From: Apiosordaria backusii
Taxonomy: Eukaryota > Ascomycota > Sordariomycetes > Sordariales > Lasiosphaeriaceae
Length of the DNA: 64,000 bases
Assembly: GCA_030549205.1 (NCBI GenBank)
Contig: JAUKTV010000013.1
Coordinates: forward strand, 1,178,001-1,242,000
Direction: 5' to 3'
Shown here: piece after piece, positions 37,569 to 49,005 of the stretch
How positions within the stretch are numbered: the first letter of the stretch is position 1
How the letters are laid out: each line of letters starts with the position of its first letter
Translations under genes and position numbers: made by a program
Notes under the pieces: generated by a model
The model's input: the letters and a program-made list of their open reading frames with translations, nothing else
The model's database searches: none
What the model was told of the DNA's origin: nothing

Positions 37569-38268
37569 CTGGGTTGAACCTTGGATGGTATTGCAAGTGG
37601 TGACATTTTCGGGTTTTATAGTTCGAGGTATTTCTCTACAGAAATTGCTAGAAAAGTGACTTATTCCATTAATTGCGTATGTGGCTTGCGCTCAGGCCGT
37701 CAACACCCTTGTTGGCCGGCATGGAAGTATCGAGAAATAACGTTTGTGACCCTGGAGCATTGTACATACCAGACGAACCACACACTCGGTATCGATACCG
37801 AGTCCTCGCTGAATCCAAACTCAGTGATAAGGCACAAACGACAATCTTCCCGACTCTACCGGAAAAGTCTTTTTTCGTTCCATCAAGGATACCGAATAAC
37901 GACCGTGGTCTGGTACACCATCGTTCTTGCAAGAAGTTACGGACGGGCGAATGCTTCATTGGGCGTCAGTGGAGGGACACAAGACCCGCTTCCCGCTGCC
38001 AAATTGATGCTGAACCCAAGGTAGCCAGGTCACAAGGCTTGCATGAGCTTAGAGACCGGACGCTGGGCAGAGAGGGTCACCAGCACTCAAGCTCTTTCGG
38101 CTTCGCGTCAAGGCAAAAAAAAAAGTCAGGGTCACCTGGCGTCCTGGTGACCTCGTTACAAAGTCATATGGCTCCACCCAAGGGAAAATTTTGTGCGGCA
38201 AAGGTTCCGTTCCATGGAATTGGCTTTATTTGCCCCATTCCCAGAAGCTTGTGGCCTTGCGCCAAGTA

Positions 38269-38377
38269 CCCGTGCCCAGAGACCGACCCACTTTTCAGGA
38301 CCACGCAAGCAGGGCACCCTCAAGTGAGTGGTCAGCACCCATTTAGCCAAACCACCCATTTAGCCACTTTTTTGAAC
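38269..38377 (+). repeat. Left terminal inverted repeat of Fot1-like element
   Basis: 109 bp that pair with 40216-40108 with only a few mismatches, mostly C/T or G/A. Confidence 0.92.
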
Positions 38378-38429
38378 TATTCGAGCCTTTTCGTGCCAAT
38401 TCGACCAAAAATAATGCTTTTTTCACTGT

Positions 38430-40080
38430 TTAAAAATGGAATCTAATATTTAAACTGCTTTTCAATATATAGAAGAAAACCCGGATATGCCAGTAGTACG
38501 CGTTGTACGAGAACATAGCCTTAAATATAGTTAACTTCGCTTGCGCTTTAATAGCTATAGACCTTACTTAGGATAACCAGCATCCTATTTTCGTTTAAAT
38601 AGCCTAGAATAGATAGTAATTTACAACTATATCAATTGCCTTAATAGTATAAATTTAGCGGTTTGGCTTAAGTTTATTATAAAGGTAGTAAACTGGATTT
38701 TAACTGTAAAGTATAGCTATACCGAAGCTGCCAATTTACTATATATTGGCCTAAATTAGATTATCCGGTTTATTAAGTACTATAGCTATTATAAAAGACA
38801 TTAAAAAACGATCTACGTTAAGTAAAAGACCTTAGAAAACCCTAAGGCTATTAAAGGCTACTTTTAAAAGTTTATTACCGTTATTATAGAGAACAGAATT
38901 TAGCTTAAGGATATATAGAATATAGATAAAACTGGATTTTAAATAGAGGTAAGTAAGAACTAACTTATTGTTATTAAATACAAAAGAGTTTATTACTTTA
39001 CTATTTTTAAAAATAAGAAGTCAGTAATAGCAATTAAGGCTATATTGGCCAGTAGACAGTTCTATTTAGCCTTCTTAATATTAGCTAGTTAGCTTTATAT
39101 AATTTAATAGTATAAGTAAAAAGAATTAAAACCCGATACTGTAATTATAACCTTAGCTATTGGCTATTTAAATAATAAAATATCCTTTAGCTGGCTAAAG
39201 CATTAGGATAAGCATTTAAAGAAAAGTTAAGTAAGTAGGAAATGTCTAGTTATTATCGATAGATATAGATCTTACTATACTATTTAATTTATTAAATACT
39301 GTTAAAAAAACAATATAATTCCCTTCAGTTTATTACTATATCTTATATATATTCTTTAACCTCTTAATATTATAGTCTTTTAACTACTTAAGTATTACTA
39401 TATTAAAGCTTTAGAAGTATTGATTTATAATGGTATAATAAATATTACTAAGTTAGAATTCCTGACTATAATTAAAGGATATACCGTTAGGCCTTTAAAT
39501 ATATAACGATTCTTTTAGCTTTTAGTAAAATAGGCATTTAGCTGTTAAATCCTTTTATTATACTTAATAAATTGCGTTAAAGAATACAGCCTTAAACTTC
39601 CCCCTTATAACTATACTTCCTACCTTCTTTACCTTTTAATATACTTTAAAACCTTAAGTAAATCTATAAAGTAGCCAATAAGGTATAGAATTCTATACTT
39701 AAAGATCTTAATAAGAAGCTTATTAATAATATTAGCCGGCTTATTCGAGGTTTGCTAATAGCCGCTACTAAACTAGTCTAAATAAAAAGAGACTTGGAAG
39801 CTATAAAATTGGCCGCTACAGTTATAAGAGCTTATTAGATAGTAAAATAGTTATTACTTTAATTAGGAGGTATATTAATAGTAGCTAAAGGTAGAGAAAT
39901 AGTCTGAAAAAAGGAAAACGAAGCTATTACTAAGGCTTATAAGCTAGTAAAAGCCGCTAAGCTTAGAGCATACAATTTATATAAAAGGGCTTAGAAAGAA
40001 GCGGTAAAAGAAGTAAGGCTTTAGCGTACTACTAGAAAGCTTTTACCAGCTGAAATTAGCGATGGAAGTAGTGGTTTAAA
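38430..40080 (+). pseudogene. Fot1/pogo-type transposase remnant
   Basis: Many stops (mostly TAA/TAG from CAA/CAG) interrupt the frame, but the DDE core is readable. The first acidic site is the Asp codon 38935-38937 in an NID-x-TGF context. The second is Asp 39258-39260 in a VIID context. The third is an Asn codon at 39366-39368 in an L-stop-PLN context where the family has LQPLD. Spacing between the second and third is 35 residues, the DD35D of Fot1 elements. The changes are C-to-T and G-to-A, including loss of the third Asp, so the copy is inactive. Confidence 0.88.
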
Positions 40081-40107
40081 GTAGTTACGTAGGTTTTAAT
40101 ACCAAAG

Positions 40108-40216
40108 GTTCCAAAAAGTGGCTAAATGGGTAGTTTGGCTAAATAGATGGTGACCACCCACTTGAGGGTGCCCTGCTTGCGTGGTCCCGAAAAGTGGGTC
40201 GGTCTCTGGGCACAGG
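40108..40216 (-). repeat. Right terminal inverted repeat of Fot1-like element
   Basis: Reverse complement of 38269-38377, same length. It ends at the TA at 40217-40218. Confidence 0.92.
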
Positions 40217-41872
40217 TACTTGGAAAGCGGCCGAAAATGCCAAGCTCGAGTCGAACATTCGTCGCTCGATTTTTGCCCACCCAACCCGATGCCAGCGCAC
40301 AAGTCCGCAGTTTAGTACTATAGACAAGTCCTACGCACGTTCTGGCCTGCTGCAAGCTGACGTTTGTTGTGAAAAGACGAAAAACGGGAGTTGAACAATT
40401 GAAATTTAAATCCCCTGCACTTGTTGTTGCTCTGCGCTAAGATCCAGCCTTATGACGCGATGCTCCATCTTTAATCCTTGCATGATGTATGTACACTACA
40501 TAGTAAAATACAGAACAGACAGCTTGCCGTATGACACTGGACAACTCGAGCAAGCAAAATCCCCAAACCACGTGTCACTGCCGAGTGCAGATTTCCTCGG
40601 AGATGGTGTGTCCGTCAGACGTTGTGCGTTGCATCACGGCAACTTCGATGAGAGCCTCATGTGCCACCTGATGCCCACATGTACCAAGTGCAGTTCCAAT
40701 TAGGTAATGTCAGGAACCTCCCAGCCAAACAATCCTTCATCCTGCAGGGCAGCTTGGGTGGTTTGCTGCAAGGCAGCGCCCAAGCCTTGTCAAGATCTCA
40801 TTGGCCAATTCGTCAGTAAATATCTTTTTTCCAGCAACAACGCCATCAGGCCGTGTTCTGAGCATTGCAGACCATTGCATTGGTGAGATGCAGTCGCGGT
40901 AAGGTGAGGATTGTAGAATAGACGAGTTTGCAAAAACGGCCTGGCCGCAACTCTCATCTGTTTCTTGTATTTGTGATCCTTCTTCAAGCTGTTCCCTCCC
41001 GGGGCTGAGGCGGCGGTCTCGGTCTAGCGTTTGCGCGGCTGAGTCTGTACATAATTGTCGGAAGCGGCCGACAATTTATGTGGGGCACCGGGCCGAGACT
41101 CTCGGAAGTGGCTACCATCACACCTCAGACCCAGCCGAACCGGGGCCCGACCCCGGCCGCCTGGACCCATCAGCTGCGCCCATCGAATAAATATCGAATA
41201 AACATCAGGGCTACATCGTGGCCTAGAACCTTCAATAGCCTCGGCTTTCATGAACTTACCCCTGTGCACGAATGCTTAGTGACTGCCTACACTATTACTG
41301 ACCCCCGAATGTAGCCCGAGATGCATCAGTCCTTCTCTCAGGGCTGCCCTGCTCGATCCACAGTTGAGTCCTTAATAAACGGTGTGTTCCTGGATTTTCA
41401 ACTGCAAGAAACTCCACCTTGTACCTGGTTCCATCGATTGCTGTGAGAGGTGGAGTCTGGCAAACAAAGTTCTCTTTCTCCCTGGTGTTTTTTTCGAAGT
41501 GGATTCAGGTTTCGGCTACAGCCGCTTATTGAAGGCGAGAAGAGTTCTGCGAAAAATCCAACCAACTCACATGTTCGCCGTCTCAGAGAGCGAGAAACTG
41601 AGAAACGGGATACCAGGATGGGGGTGATGAGACTGGAGTAGAAGATTGCAAACACGTACTTTGGTTCCACTCGTGCAATGCCCTGGTCGGCGTAGATGTC
41701 AGTGTGTTATGACAGCCGAGCCCCTTTGGAGCATCGTCCTGACTTGCCGGTGGAAAGCTTCTCACTACGTCGAAACGCAAAATACATACACTGCAGCATT
41801 CACGGCCATACCTCAAAAGATACATCACGCAATCCAAGAAATCATCAACGGCGGAGCCATCTGCGTGTCCTG
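40217..41872. other. Intergenic region right of the Fot1 element
   Basis: 1.65 kb of normal composition up to the stop of the NDUFAF6-like gene. No supported gene; short frames on both strands are shadow-like. Confidence 0.5.
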
Positions 41873-43040
41873 TCAGATTTGGTTGTTTTTAAGCGCCTTC
41901 CATAATGCCCAGGGGAGCTTCCAGCTTTTCTTAACCTTGAAGGGGTCGAAATTGGCACTCTCCAAGCGCTTTAGGTAGTCTTCAGCTGCTACGGCCTCCA
42001 GCAGCACGCCGAAGCCACGCGTAATGTCGGCATCAGCAGTCTCAACGCCATGCGCAGCTGACGAGTACACATGTTCTGCTTCGTCTCCGTGCTCATAAGC
42101 GTGATCAGGGCCTTTTCCCAATCTCAGATTCTTGAGCATCTCCCGGGCTGTAATGAGATGATCATTAGCACGAGTGGCGACCTGGAAAACAGCATCATAA
42201 AGTCCCTCGGCATTGGGACCCTTCCGAAAAACTTCTTCTTCCTTCAAGCCCTCTTCAGCCATGACGTCAAGAGGGAGCAGCAACGCTGGACTTCTTGTGT
42301 TCCCGAGATGAGCCCCTGATGGACCCTGGATGGGCTTTGAAGGTGCCGCAAGCACTGGGATTCCTCGAAGCGTGGCAACGATCCCACACGCTTTGCCAAT
42401 ATGACTAGCCAAGTGATCCATGTGGACAGACTGCATGGGCATGGAAGCCAACGTCATGTACATGAGCGTCGCGTATGTGTTCTCGGAATAATCCTCCAGC
42501 GCAGCCAAACTGACAAATGGCCTGTTCTCCATATGCTTTTCCCTTGTCTTGAGAAACCTCAATAGCCAAAATTTGATGGAGCTGGCACTTCCGTCACCAG
42601 CCCTAGCTCTTAGATCGGCCATGGCATTGTACAACAGGATGGCGATTGGTTCTCGAGGTGGGTTTCCGGCAAAGACTCTGTCGATTGTGTCACGCCAGAA
42701 CTGGATGCGCAGTCGTCCAATGCCAGGATTGGAAACGGTCTCGGGAAGCCGAGCGAGCTCGAGGTTGAGCGTCCGTAGGGCATGGTATGCATCGTGTGCT
42801 GACCGCGGGACGAACTGCCGTATCAGGTAGGCCTCATAATCGCCGCGTCTGTGGGGTGAGAGTGTTAACCAATGAGTCCAACCGAGAAAATTCAGGGCCA
42901 TACTTGAGCTGGTCTAAGCAGTAGTTGCGGGCTTGTGTCACATCTGCATCTGTGACAATGCCGCGACGACATTCTCGAGCCCATCTAGGCGCCGCTGCCT
43001 TTTTCAGGCCATCGCCAGCAGTTCGATAGAACCGATACAT
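41873..43040 (-). CDS. NDUFAF6-like squalene/phytoene synthase-fold protein
   Basis: Exons on the minus strand: 43040-42904 and 42848-41873, 370 aa. The N terminus (MYRFYRTAGDGLKKAAAPRW region) is basic and amphipathic, fitting a mitochondrial targeting signal. The rest is the all-alpha squalene/phytoene synthase fold: an early YEAYLIRQFVP helix, RLRIQFWRDTID, and a YSENTYATLMYMTL segment. The aspartate-rich DxxxD motifs of true prenyl synthases are not seen in their usual form, as in NDUFAF6, the human complex I assembly factor. It therefore probably helps assemble respiratory complex I rather than making isoprenoids. It is divergent to RAD5. Confidence 0.86.
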
Positions 43041-43402
43041 GAGTTGGGGTGGTTGGTGAAGCGCTTAACACGGTGGCTCCATTCTGAAATATAACGTCAA
43101 CACCTCTTCTTCCATTCTTTTGCGGCGTGGGAGTTGGGAGCAGACAAACATACAGTTCAATGTCATTTCTCCCAATCGGCAACGGCCGTGAAGAATTGGG
43201 TCAAAGAAAGTGCAATGACGAAATGGTGGGTCTTGGCCGATTAAATTAGTGACACGGTCACCTGACTTTGTAAAGCAGTGACGCCAAAATTCGCGGTCCG
43301 TTTAACCCGACGCGTCTTATGTGTGCAACGTCAAGGCCACCAGGTATCCAAGTTTACCTTTTGCCGCCACACACCTGCCCAGCAACACCCAGAGCTTCCA
43401 AC
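43041..43402. promoter_or_regulatory. Bidirectional promoter region (NDUFAF6-like gene / RAD5)
   Basis: Only 362 bp separate the two start codons, so both promoters share this DNA. An earlier in-frame ATG for RAD5 lies at 43319. Confidence 0.5.
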
Positions 43403-46400
43403 ATGAATTTCGCTGAATCCAGCGAGCCTCCAAATAAGAAAAGGCGCCGGTTCTTCGCCGGCGCACAAGGTCAAGAAGATGATGACGCCCAGCAAACGCC
43501 GCTTGCCGCCCTTCCAACAAGTTCGTCACCTCCCACATCGCCTGGGTATAAGAATACGAACGCCTCCCCGCAAAGAAACGACCGCTCGGGAGCTATCAAC
43601 ACTGATCCGAACCCCGTCTCGGCAGCCTTTGATCAGGCCATCTTCGAGAGCTTCATCGGCGAGGCTGTTAGCTCCGACATCATCTCCACCCTCCGAGATC
43701 ACTGTGGGAACAATGTCGAAAGGGCAATCAACCTCTATCTCGATGGCACCTGGAGGACGTTGAAGAGAAAGGCCCCATCGGCAGTCACGACACGACCGGG
43801 CCACAAGGTCGCCATACAAGGCAACAGGGCCAGCCCCAAGGAGTCTTCCCAAGCGCCATCCACATTTCACTCAATGCCAGAGTCGCGATACATTGGAGCT
43901 TTTGGTGCGGAGGGGTGGGCAACGCGCAGCGGCTCTGATCTCTTGAAGCACGGCGACACCGTCAAGATTGAACGCCAAAAGATCCAGCCTCCGAAGACCA
44001 AGGTACTTTCCAGGCTTGGGGCTGCTGCCAGGCGGAATGATGTGATTGTTCGCTTTACCGATAGGACGGGTCGAGAGATTGGTCGTCTGGCAAAAGAAAC
44101 GGCAGGTTGGGTCTCGACTTTGATAGACCAAAAGATATGCAAATTCGAGGGCATCTGTGTCTATGCACCTGAGCGACTTCGGACGAATGATACCGTGTTT
44201 CTTCAGCTCAGATGCTCCCTCTTAAGGTCTTGTTTCTTTGGGAGGGGCTTCCAAGTCGCCGATAACAGAGATGCCGGTCTCTTCAATCAGGGCGAGTCCA
44301 CGGAGGAGAAGAATTTGCGGTTGCGACAAGTGGCTCTAGTTAAGCTCTTCCAGGAAATCAACCTCGTCCCGACCAGGGCCAATTCTGCCGCGGCCAAACA
44401 TCGACGTCAGGAACTGCTTCAGGCGGCCGAAATGGATGATAAAAAAGACAAGGAAGGGTCAATTGCCCAGTCTGGGTCTCAAGACAATCCAGCCTCTTCA
44501 CCCAACTCGGACGAAAATGAGGACGGGCAAGAACTTGAGCAGGATCAGCTTGACGCCCTGTACAAGAAGGCCCAGTCGTTTGACTTCAATACCCCTGAAG
44601 CCGAGCCTGCCGACACCTTTGCCATGACTCTTCGTCCCTATCAAAAACAGTCTCTGTATTGGATGATGGCGAAGGAGAAGGACCAGCGCAATAAGGAACG
44701 TGAGAAGTCAATGCATCCCCTTTGGGAAGAGTATACTTGGCCCCTAAAGGACTACGACGATAACGACTTGCCTCTGGTTGCTGACCAGCCCGCATTTTAC
44801 ATTAACCCCTACTCTGGAGACTTGTCCCTGGAGTTCCCGCGGCAAGAACAACACTGTTTAGGAGGGATTCTGGCCGATGAAATGGGCTTGGGGAAAACAA
44901 TTCAAATGCTCAGCCTGGTCCATTCGCATAGATCAGATGTGTCCATTCAAGCACGGCAGTCTAGTAATCACCAAGTCGCCTCAGTCAATCAGCTTCCACG
45001 CCTGCCCACAATCAGTGGCAAAAGCATCGCAGTCAACGCCCCATGCACGACGCTGGTCGTTGCACCTATGTCCCTGCTGGCTCAGTGGCAGAGCGAAGCG
45101 GAGAAGGCATCAAAGGAGGGCACTCTGAAATCGATGGTCTACTATGGGACTGAAAAGAATGCCGATCTCTTGACCTTGTGCTCACAAACCAATGCCGCGA
45201 ATGCCCCAGATTTGATCATTACCAGTTACGGTGTGGTGCTATCGGAATTCACTCAAATTGCATCGAAAGGTGGTGACCGGGCGAGCACCCGTGGTCTTTT
45301 CTCGCTCAATTTCTTCCGGGTCATTTTGGACGAGGCACACAACATCAAAAACCGACAGGCCAAAACCTCGAGAGCTTGTTACGAGATCGCCGCCGAGCAT
45401 AGATGGGCACTGACGGGCACCCCGATTGTGAACAAGCTGGAGGACCTGTTCAGCCTCGTCCGGTTCTTGCGCGTCGAGCCCTGGAATAACTTTTCCTTCT
45501 GGCGAACGTTCATTACGGTGCCGTTTGAGTCCAAGGACTTTGTGCGGGCTTTGGACGTTGTTCAGACGGTGCTAGAGCCGCTGGTGATGAGGCGGACCAA
45601 GGACATGAAGACACCAGACGGCTTGCCGTTGGTACCGCTTCCATCGAAACATATCGAAATCGTCAATATTGAGCTTTCCAAGGCTGAACGCGACGTGTAC
45701 GATTACGTTTTCACCAGGGCCAAGCGAACCTTCACTGCCAATGTGGAGGCTGGCACCGTGATGAAGGCTTTCACCAGCATCTTTGCCCAGATTTTGCGCC
45801 TTCGACAGTCTTGTTGTCACCCCGTCCTTGTTCGTCATCTTAACGCCAGTGCTGATGACGAAGAAGCTGCCGCTGCCGCCGACGCTGCCGCTGGGCTTGC
45901 GGATGACATGGATCTCCAATCTCTCATCGAACGCTTCACGGCGACGACGGACGATGCTGCCGATTCCAATGCCTTTGGAGCCCATGTTTTCAACCAGATC
46001 CGGGATGAGGCGTCTAACGAGTGTCCCATTTGCGCCGAGGAACCGATCATTGACCAGACCGTTACTGGGTGTTGGCATTCTGCTTGCAAAAAGTGCTTGC
46101 TGGAGTATATTCAGTATCAGACGGACAAGAACGAGCTGCCGAGGTGCTTCCAATGCCGCGAACCTATCAACAGCCGAGACTTGTTCGAGGTTGTTCGCCA
46201 TGATGACGACCCCGACAGTGAAAAGTCTAGTGACGGACCACGCATTACACTCCAGCGCCTCGGGGTTACCAATTCGTCAGCAAAGATTGTGACCCTCATC
46301 AAGCAACTGCGTCAACTGCGAAAAGCACACCCGACAATTAAATCGGTCATATTTAGTCAGTTCACCTCGTTCCTTTCTCTCATCGAGCCAGCCCTCGCCC

Positions 46401-46856
46401 GAGCCAACATGCACTTCGTGCGACTAGATGGGTCAATGAGCCAGAAGGCTCGGGCCGCAGTACTTGAAGAGTTCAAGGAATCCAAAAGATTTACCGTGCT
46501 CTTGCTCAGCCTCAAGGCTGGCGGCGTTGGGCTGAATCTTACCATGGCAAAGAGAGTTTTTATGATGGACCCTTGGTGGAGCTTTGCCATTGAGGCGCAA
46601 GCTATCGACAGAGTGCACCGGATGGGCCAAGAGGATGAGGTCAAGGTTTACCGCTTCATCGCAAAGGACAGTGTGGAGGAGAGGATGCTCAGGATACAAG
46701 ACAGGAAAAAGTTTATGTGAGTTCCTCCCAGTCACCGTTGGCTGCGTTTTACTGACATGATTTCCCCTTACTCGTAGCGCCTCGTCCCTTGGAATGATGT
46801 CAGATGAGGAAAAGAGGGTACAGAGGATTGAAGACATTAGGGAGCTTCTTAGCTAA
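43403..46856 (+). CDS. RAD5: DNA repair helicase / ubiquitin ligase RAD5
   Basis: Exons 43403-46716 and 46778-46856, 1130 aa. The order of domains is diagnostic: UBA-like N-terminal region (about 70-115), HIRAN (about 155-280), SNF2 ATPase with Walker A GLGKT (about 495-499) and DEAH (643-646), a RING finger inserted before the second helicase lobe (first Cys at 874, in CPIC), and helicase C with a GGVGLNL motif. RAD5 polyubiquitinates PCNA in the error-free branch of post-replication repair and reverses stalled forks in the nucleus. The small last exon (79 nt) completes the conserved tail. An in-frame upstream ATG (43319) could add 28 residues; I prefer 43403 because the segment after it (EPPNKKRRRFF) resembles homologues. 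Confidence 0.95.
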
Positions 46857-47654
46857 TGTTTATGAAGAGATCATATATAGCATTTCTTTATGCGCGCCTT
46901 GGGAGTTCATAGCGGCGTTGTCATGGGTTGGAGCTGGCCGCATCGCCATGGCGTTGGTGAATAGTAATATCTGGTTCTTCATATTTAAGCTTTCTGTTCG
47001 AGTCATGCAGAGGCGGGAATGGGCACAGCGCGGAACCCCGAGCACATAGCTCCGTCCTGTTGGCCGCGACCTAATCATGAGCGACGACGCATTCACAGCT
47101 CTTTGGCCTTGCAGGTGGAGCGTCTGGGGGCACCTCCAAAATCCAATACTGTCATGGAGGTATTGGAAACGGTCGGCTAGGGGTGGAACCGGGGCTTATT
47201 TAGACTGATGGATCTCAGTTCTGATGCCAACAGAATGGGATGACATTGACTGGTCAACGACGCCAAAAGGCGCGGCGCATACAGCGGGCTTGTTGGTCTC
47301 AGTGGCCACAACGCCATGCCCTGACACTCGAGATTCTTGGGTGGGAAACTGGACTTAGCGCGACGGGTCCTGGGATGAATAGCGGCTCTGTTTAACCAGG
47401 CGGCGTCTTCGTTTGGTCCGATCTCAGCAAGAAAGGGGGAAATATAAGTATCACATCCAATTCCTAAACGAGGTGAGAAAAATCATCAACCACATTCATT
47501 CTTTGCAGTCGAAGTTTGCCGTTTAGGTCACACGCTCTTTTGAAATCAAACTACACACAATCATTACGAATTTGAAACTGCACGCTTCAGCCACTCACTA
47601 CCATCACCGACCCTATACACTCTTTCCCAACTACACAACAAAGCACCAGACAAA
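46857..47654. promoter_or_regulatory. RAD5 3' region and barwin-like gene promoter
   Basis: 0.8 kb. A TATA-like AAATATAAG lies near 47440-47450, about 200 bp before the start at 47655, and a CACA-rich leader follows. No gene is supported. Confidence 0.45.
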
Positions 47655-48140
47655 ATGAAGACCTCCGCTGTTTCCTTCGCCATGTTCGTCGCCGGTGCCC
47701 TCGCCAGCCCCATCAACATGAACATGGCCCGTGCCGAACAGCAGCAGCAAGTCGAGGTTCCCGCCGCGGTTAAAATCCAACTCCGCCACACGGAGTTTGC
47801 TGCCAGACGTGACGGACGTGACACCAACTTTGACCGTCACGGACACATGACGTACTACGAGGTCGGCCTTGGCGCCTGTGGTCACGATGACAGCGGCAAG
47901 GGTGACATTGACAACATCGTGGCAGTGTCGTCGGCGCTGATGAACGGTCACGGTGCCGGCGATGCCTGTGATCGGAAGATCGCCATCAAGGGCCACGGCG
48001 GGAAAGAGGTTACCGCCGTCGTCCGTGACAAGTGCCCCTCGTGCCCCCCCGGTGGGATCGACGTCAGCCCAAAGGTTTTCAGGGAGCTCGCAGGTAATTT
48101 GGATGTTGGAAAGACGGAGGTGTCGTGGACTTTCATTTAG
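47655..48140 (+). CDS. Secreted double-psi beta-barrel (RlpA/barwin-like) protein
   Basis: Single exon, 161 aa. A signal peptide (1-17, ending ALA) and a short Gln-rich propeptide precede a double-psi beta-barrel (about 58-160). The motifs are MTYYEVGLGACG at the start of the barrel, VVRDKCPSCPPG in the middle and IDVSPKVFRELA near the end, as in fungal RlpA-like/expansin-related proteins. Two cysteines in CPSC and one in GACG fit the conserved disulfides. Such proteins act in the wall or outside the cell; some bind polysaccharide, but no enzyme activity can be claimed. Confidence 0.88.
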   Translation: MKTSAVSFAMFVAGALASPINMNMARAEQQQQVEVPAAVKIQLRHTEFAARRDGRDTNFDRHGHMTYYEVGLGACGHDDSGKGDIDNIVAVSSALMNGHGAGDACDRKIAIKGHGGKEVTAVVRDKCPSCPPGGIDVSPKVFRELAGNLDVGKTEVSWTFI

Positions 48141-49005
48141 ATGATCTAAAACAGGCACTAATTTACTGGACACTTTTTTTCAGGCTTGCTACGGCGGTCT
48201 GCTTTTTAAACAAAACCAGTTCGAACAGGCCATTTCCCATGACATCACTTATTATTTACGTGTGGTCCGTGGAGCTCCCAGCGCACAAGTGGCTAACCCC
48301 AGAAGGGGGTATCAAAATGCCAGTACAGGAGCACGAAAGGAATAATAAGATGCCCCGTCTCTCTACCTAGAATTGGACCTGGATCTCCCCGTAGTCCTAT
48401 CTAGTTGCAGGTGGGATATAAGTAACCAAGCCATTGCATGTAAGCCATGTGGGCCAAGAGATACGCACATTTCAAGTTGTCAATGTGTCTCATCGTGACT
48501 TCAAAGACCACTGAGTTGTTGCAGGCATAATCGTTGGATATCGGTCACTACATTGAAGTAAAAAGACAAATTCGTAATTTCATACATATAGACCTAGAGA
48601 TCTTCAACGTATATACAATGTCTAGTAATATGTTACATGTTGATGTTTTTGCCCTTTGCGTCGGCAATTATCAAGTGGGTCTGCCACCAGGCCAACCGTC
48701 TCTGATGTTGCCCAAAGGGGGCAATGGTCATCAAACCACCACTCGTCACTTGGCCTGCGATCTCAATCCACAATCTCCCCGACAAGAGCACCAGGCTCCT
48801 ACTTTTGACCAACTGGGTCGGCCAATCCCCATCCTGCCGAATTCGGCCATCACTGTTGGCCGCACACCTGGATTGTTTCTCCACCCCCTATCGGTATTAC
48901 TGGCTCTTAAAAGCCACACCCCTGATTGCATAATATTCAGTAAGCTGGAACCAGTTGTGGTTGCAGATGTGTTCCCCAGATAAATATCAGAACCGCTGCC
49001 TCTTT
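48141..49005. other. Convergent intergenic region
   Basis: 0.87 kb between the barwin-like gene and the receptor stop. No supported features; 48530-48650 is AT-rich. Confidence 0.45.

Larger units (their letters stand above)
36060..38268. other. Intergenic region left of the Fot1 element
   Basis: 2.2 kb from the arrestin start to the transposon. It holds short repeats listed separately, a CCCTAACCCTAA word at 37356-37367, and open frames (37673-38446 and others) that run into the transposon repeat and lack domains. No gene is supported. Confidence 0.5.
38269..40216 (+). mobile_element. RIP-inactivated Fot1/pogo (Tc1-mariner) DNA transposon
   Basis: This 1948-bp element is bounded by 109-bp inverted repeats and by TA on both sides (38267-38268 and 40217-40218), the expected target duplication. 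The interior is extremely AT-rich and depleted in CpA/TpG, as after RIP, while the inverted repeats keep normal composition. The length matches Fot1 of Fusarium (about 1.9 kb). Remains of a DDE transposase in plus orientation are readable despite stop codons. The element should no longer make transposase. It could still be moved by an intact relative elsewhere because the ends look undamaged. Confidence 0.92.

Noticed and set aside
38018..38160. Hairpin GTCACC ... GGTGAC
   Set aside because: Short, with a mismatch; nothing beside it to suggest function.
37673..38446. 257-codon frame running into the Fot1 left repeat
   Set aside because: Crosses the transposon boundary, so it is a chance frame.
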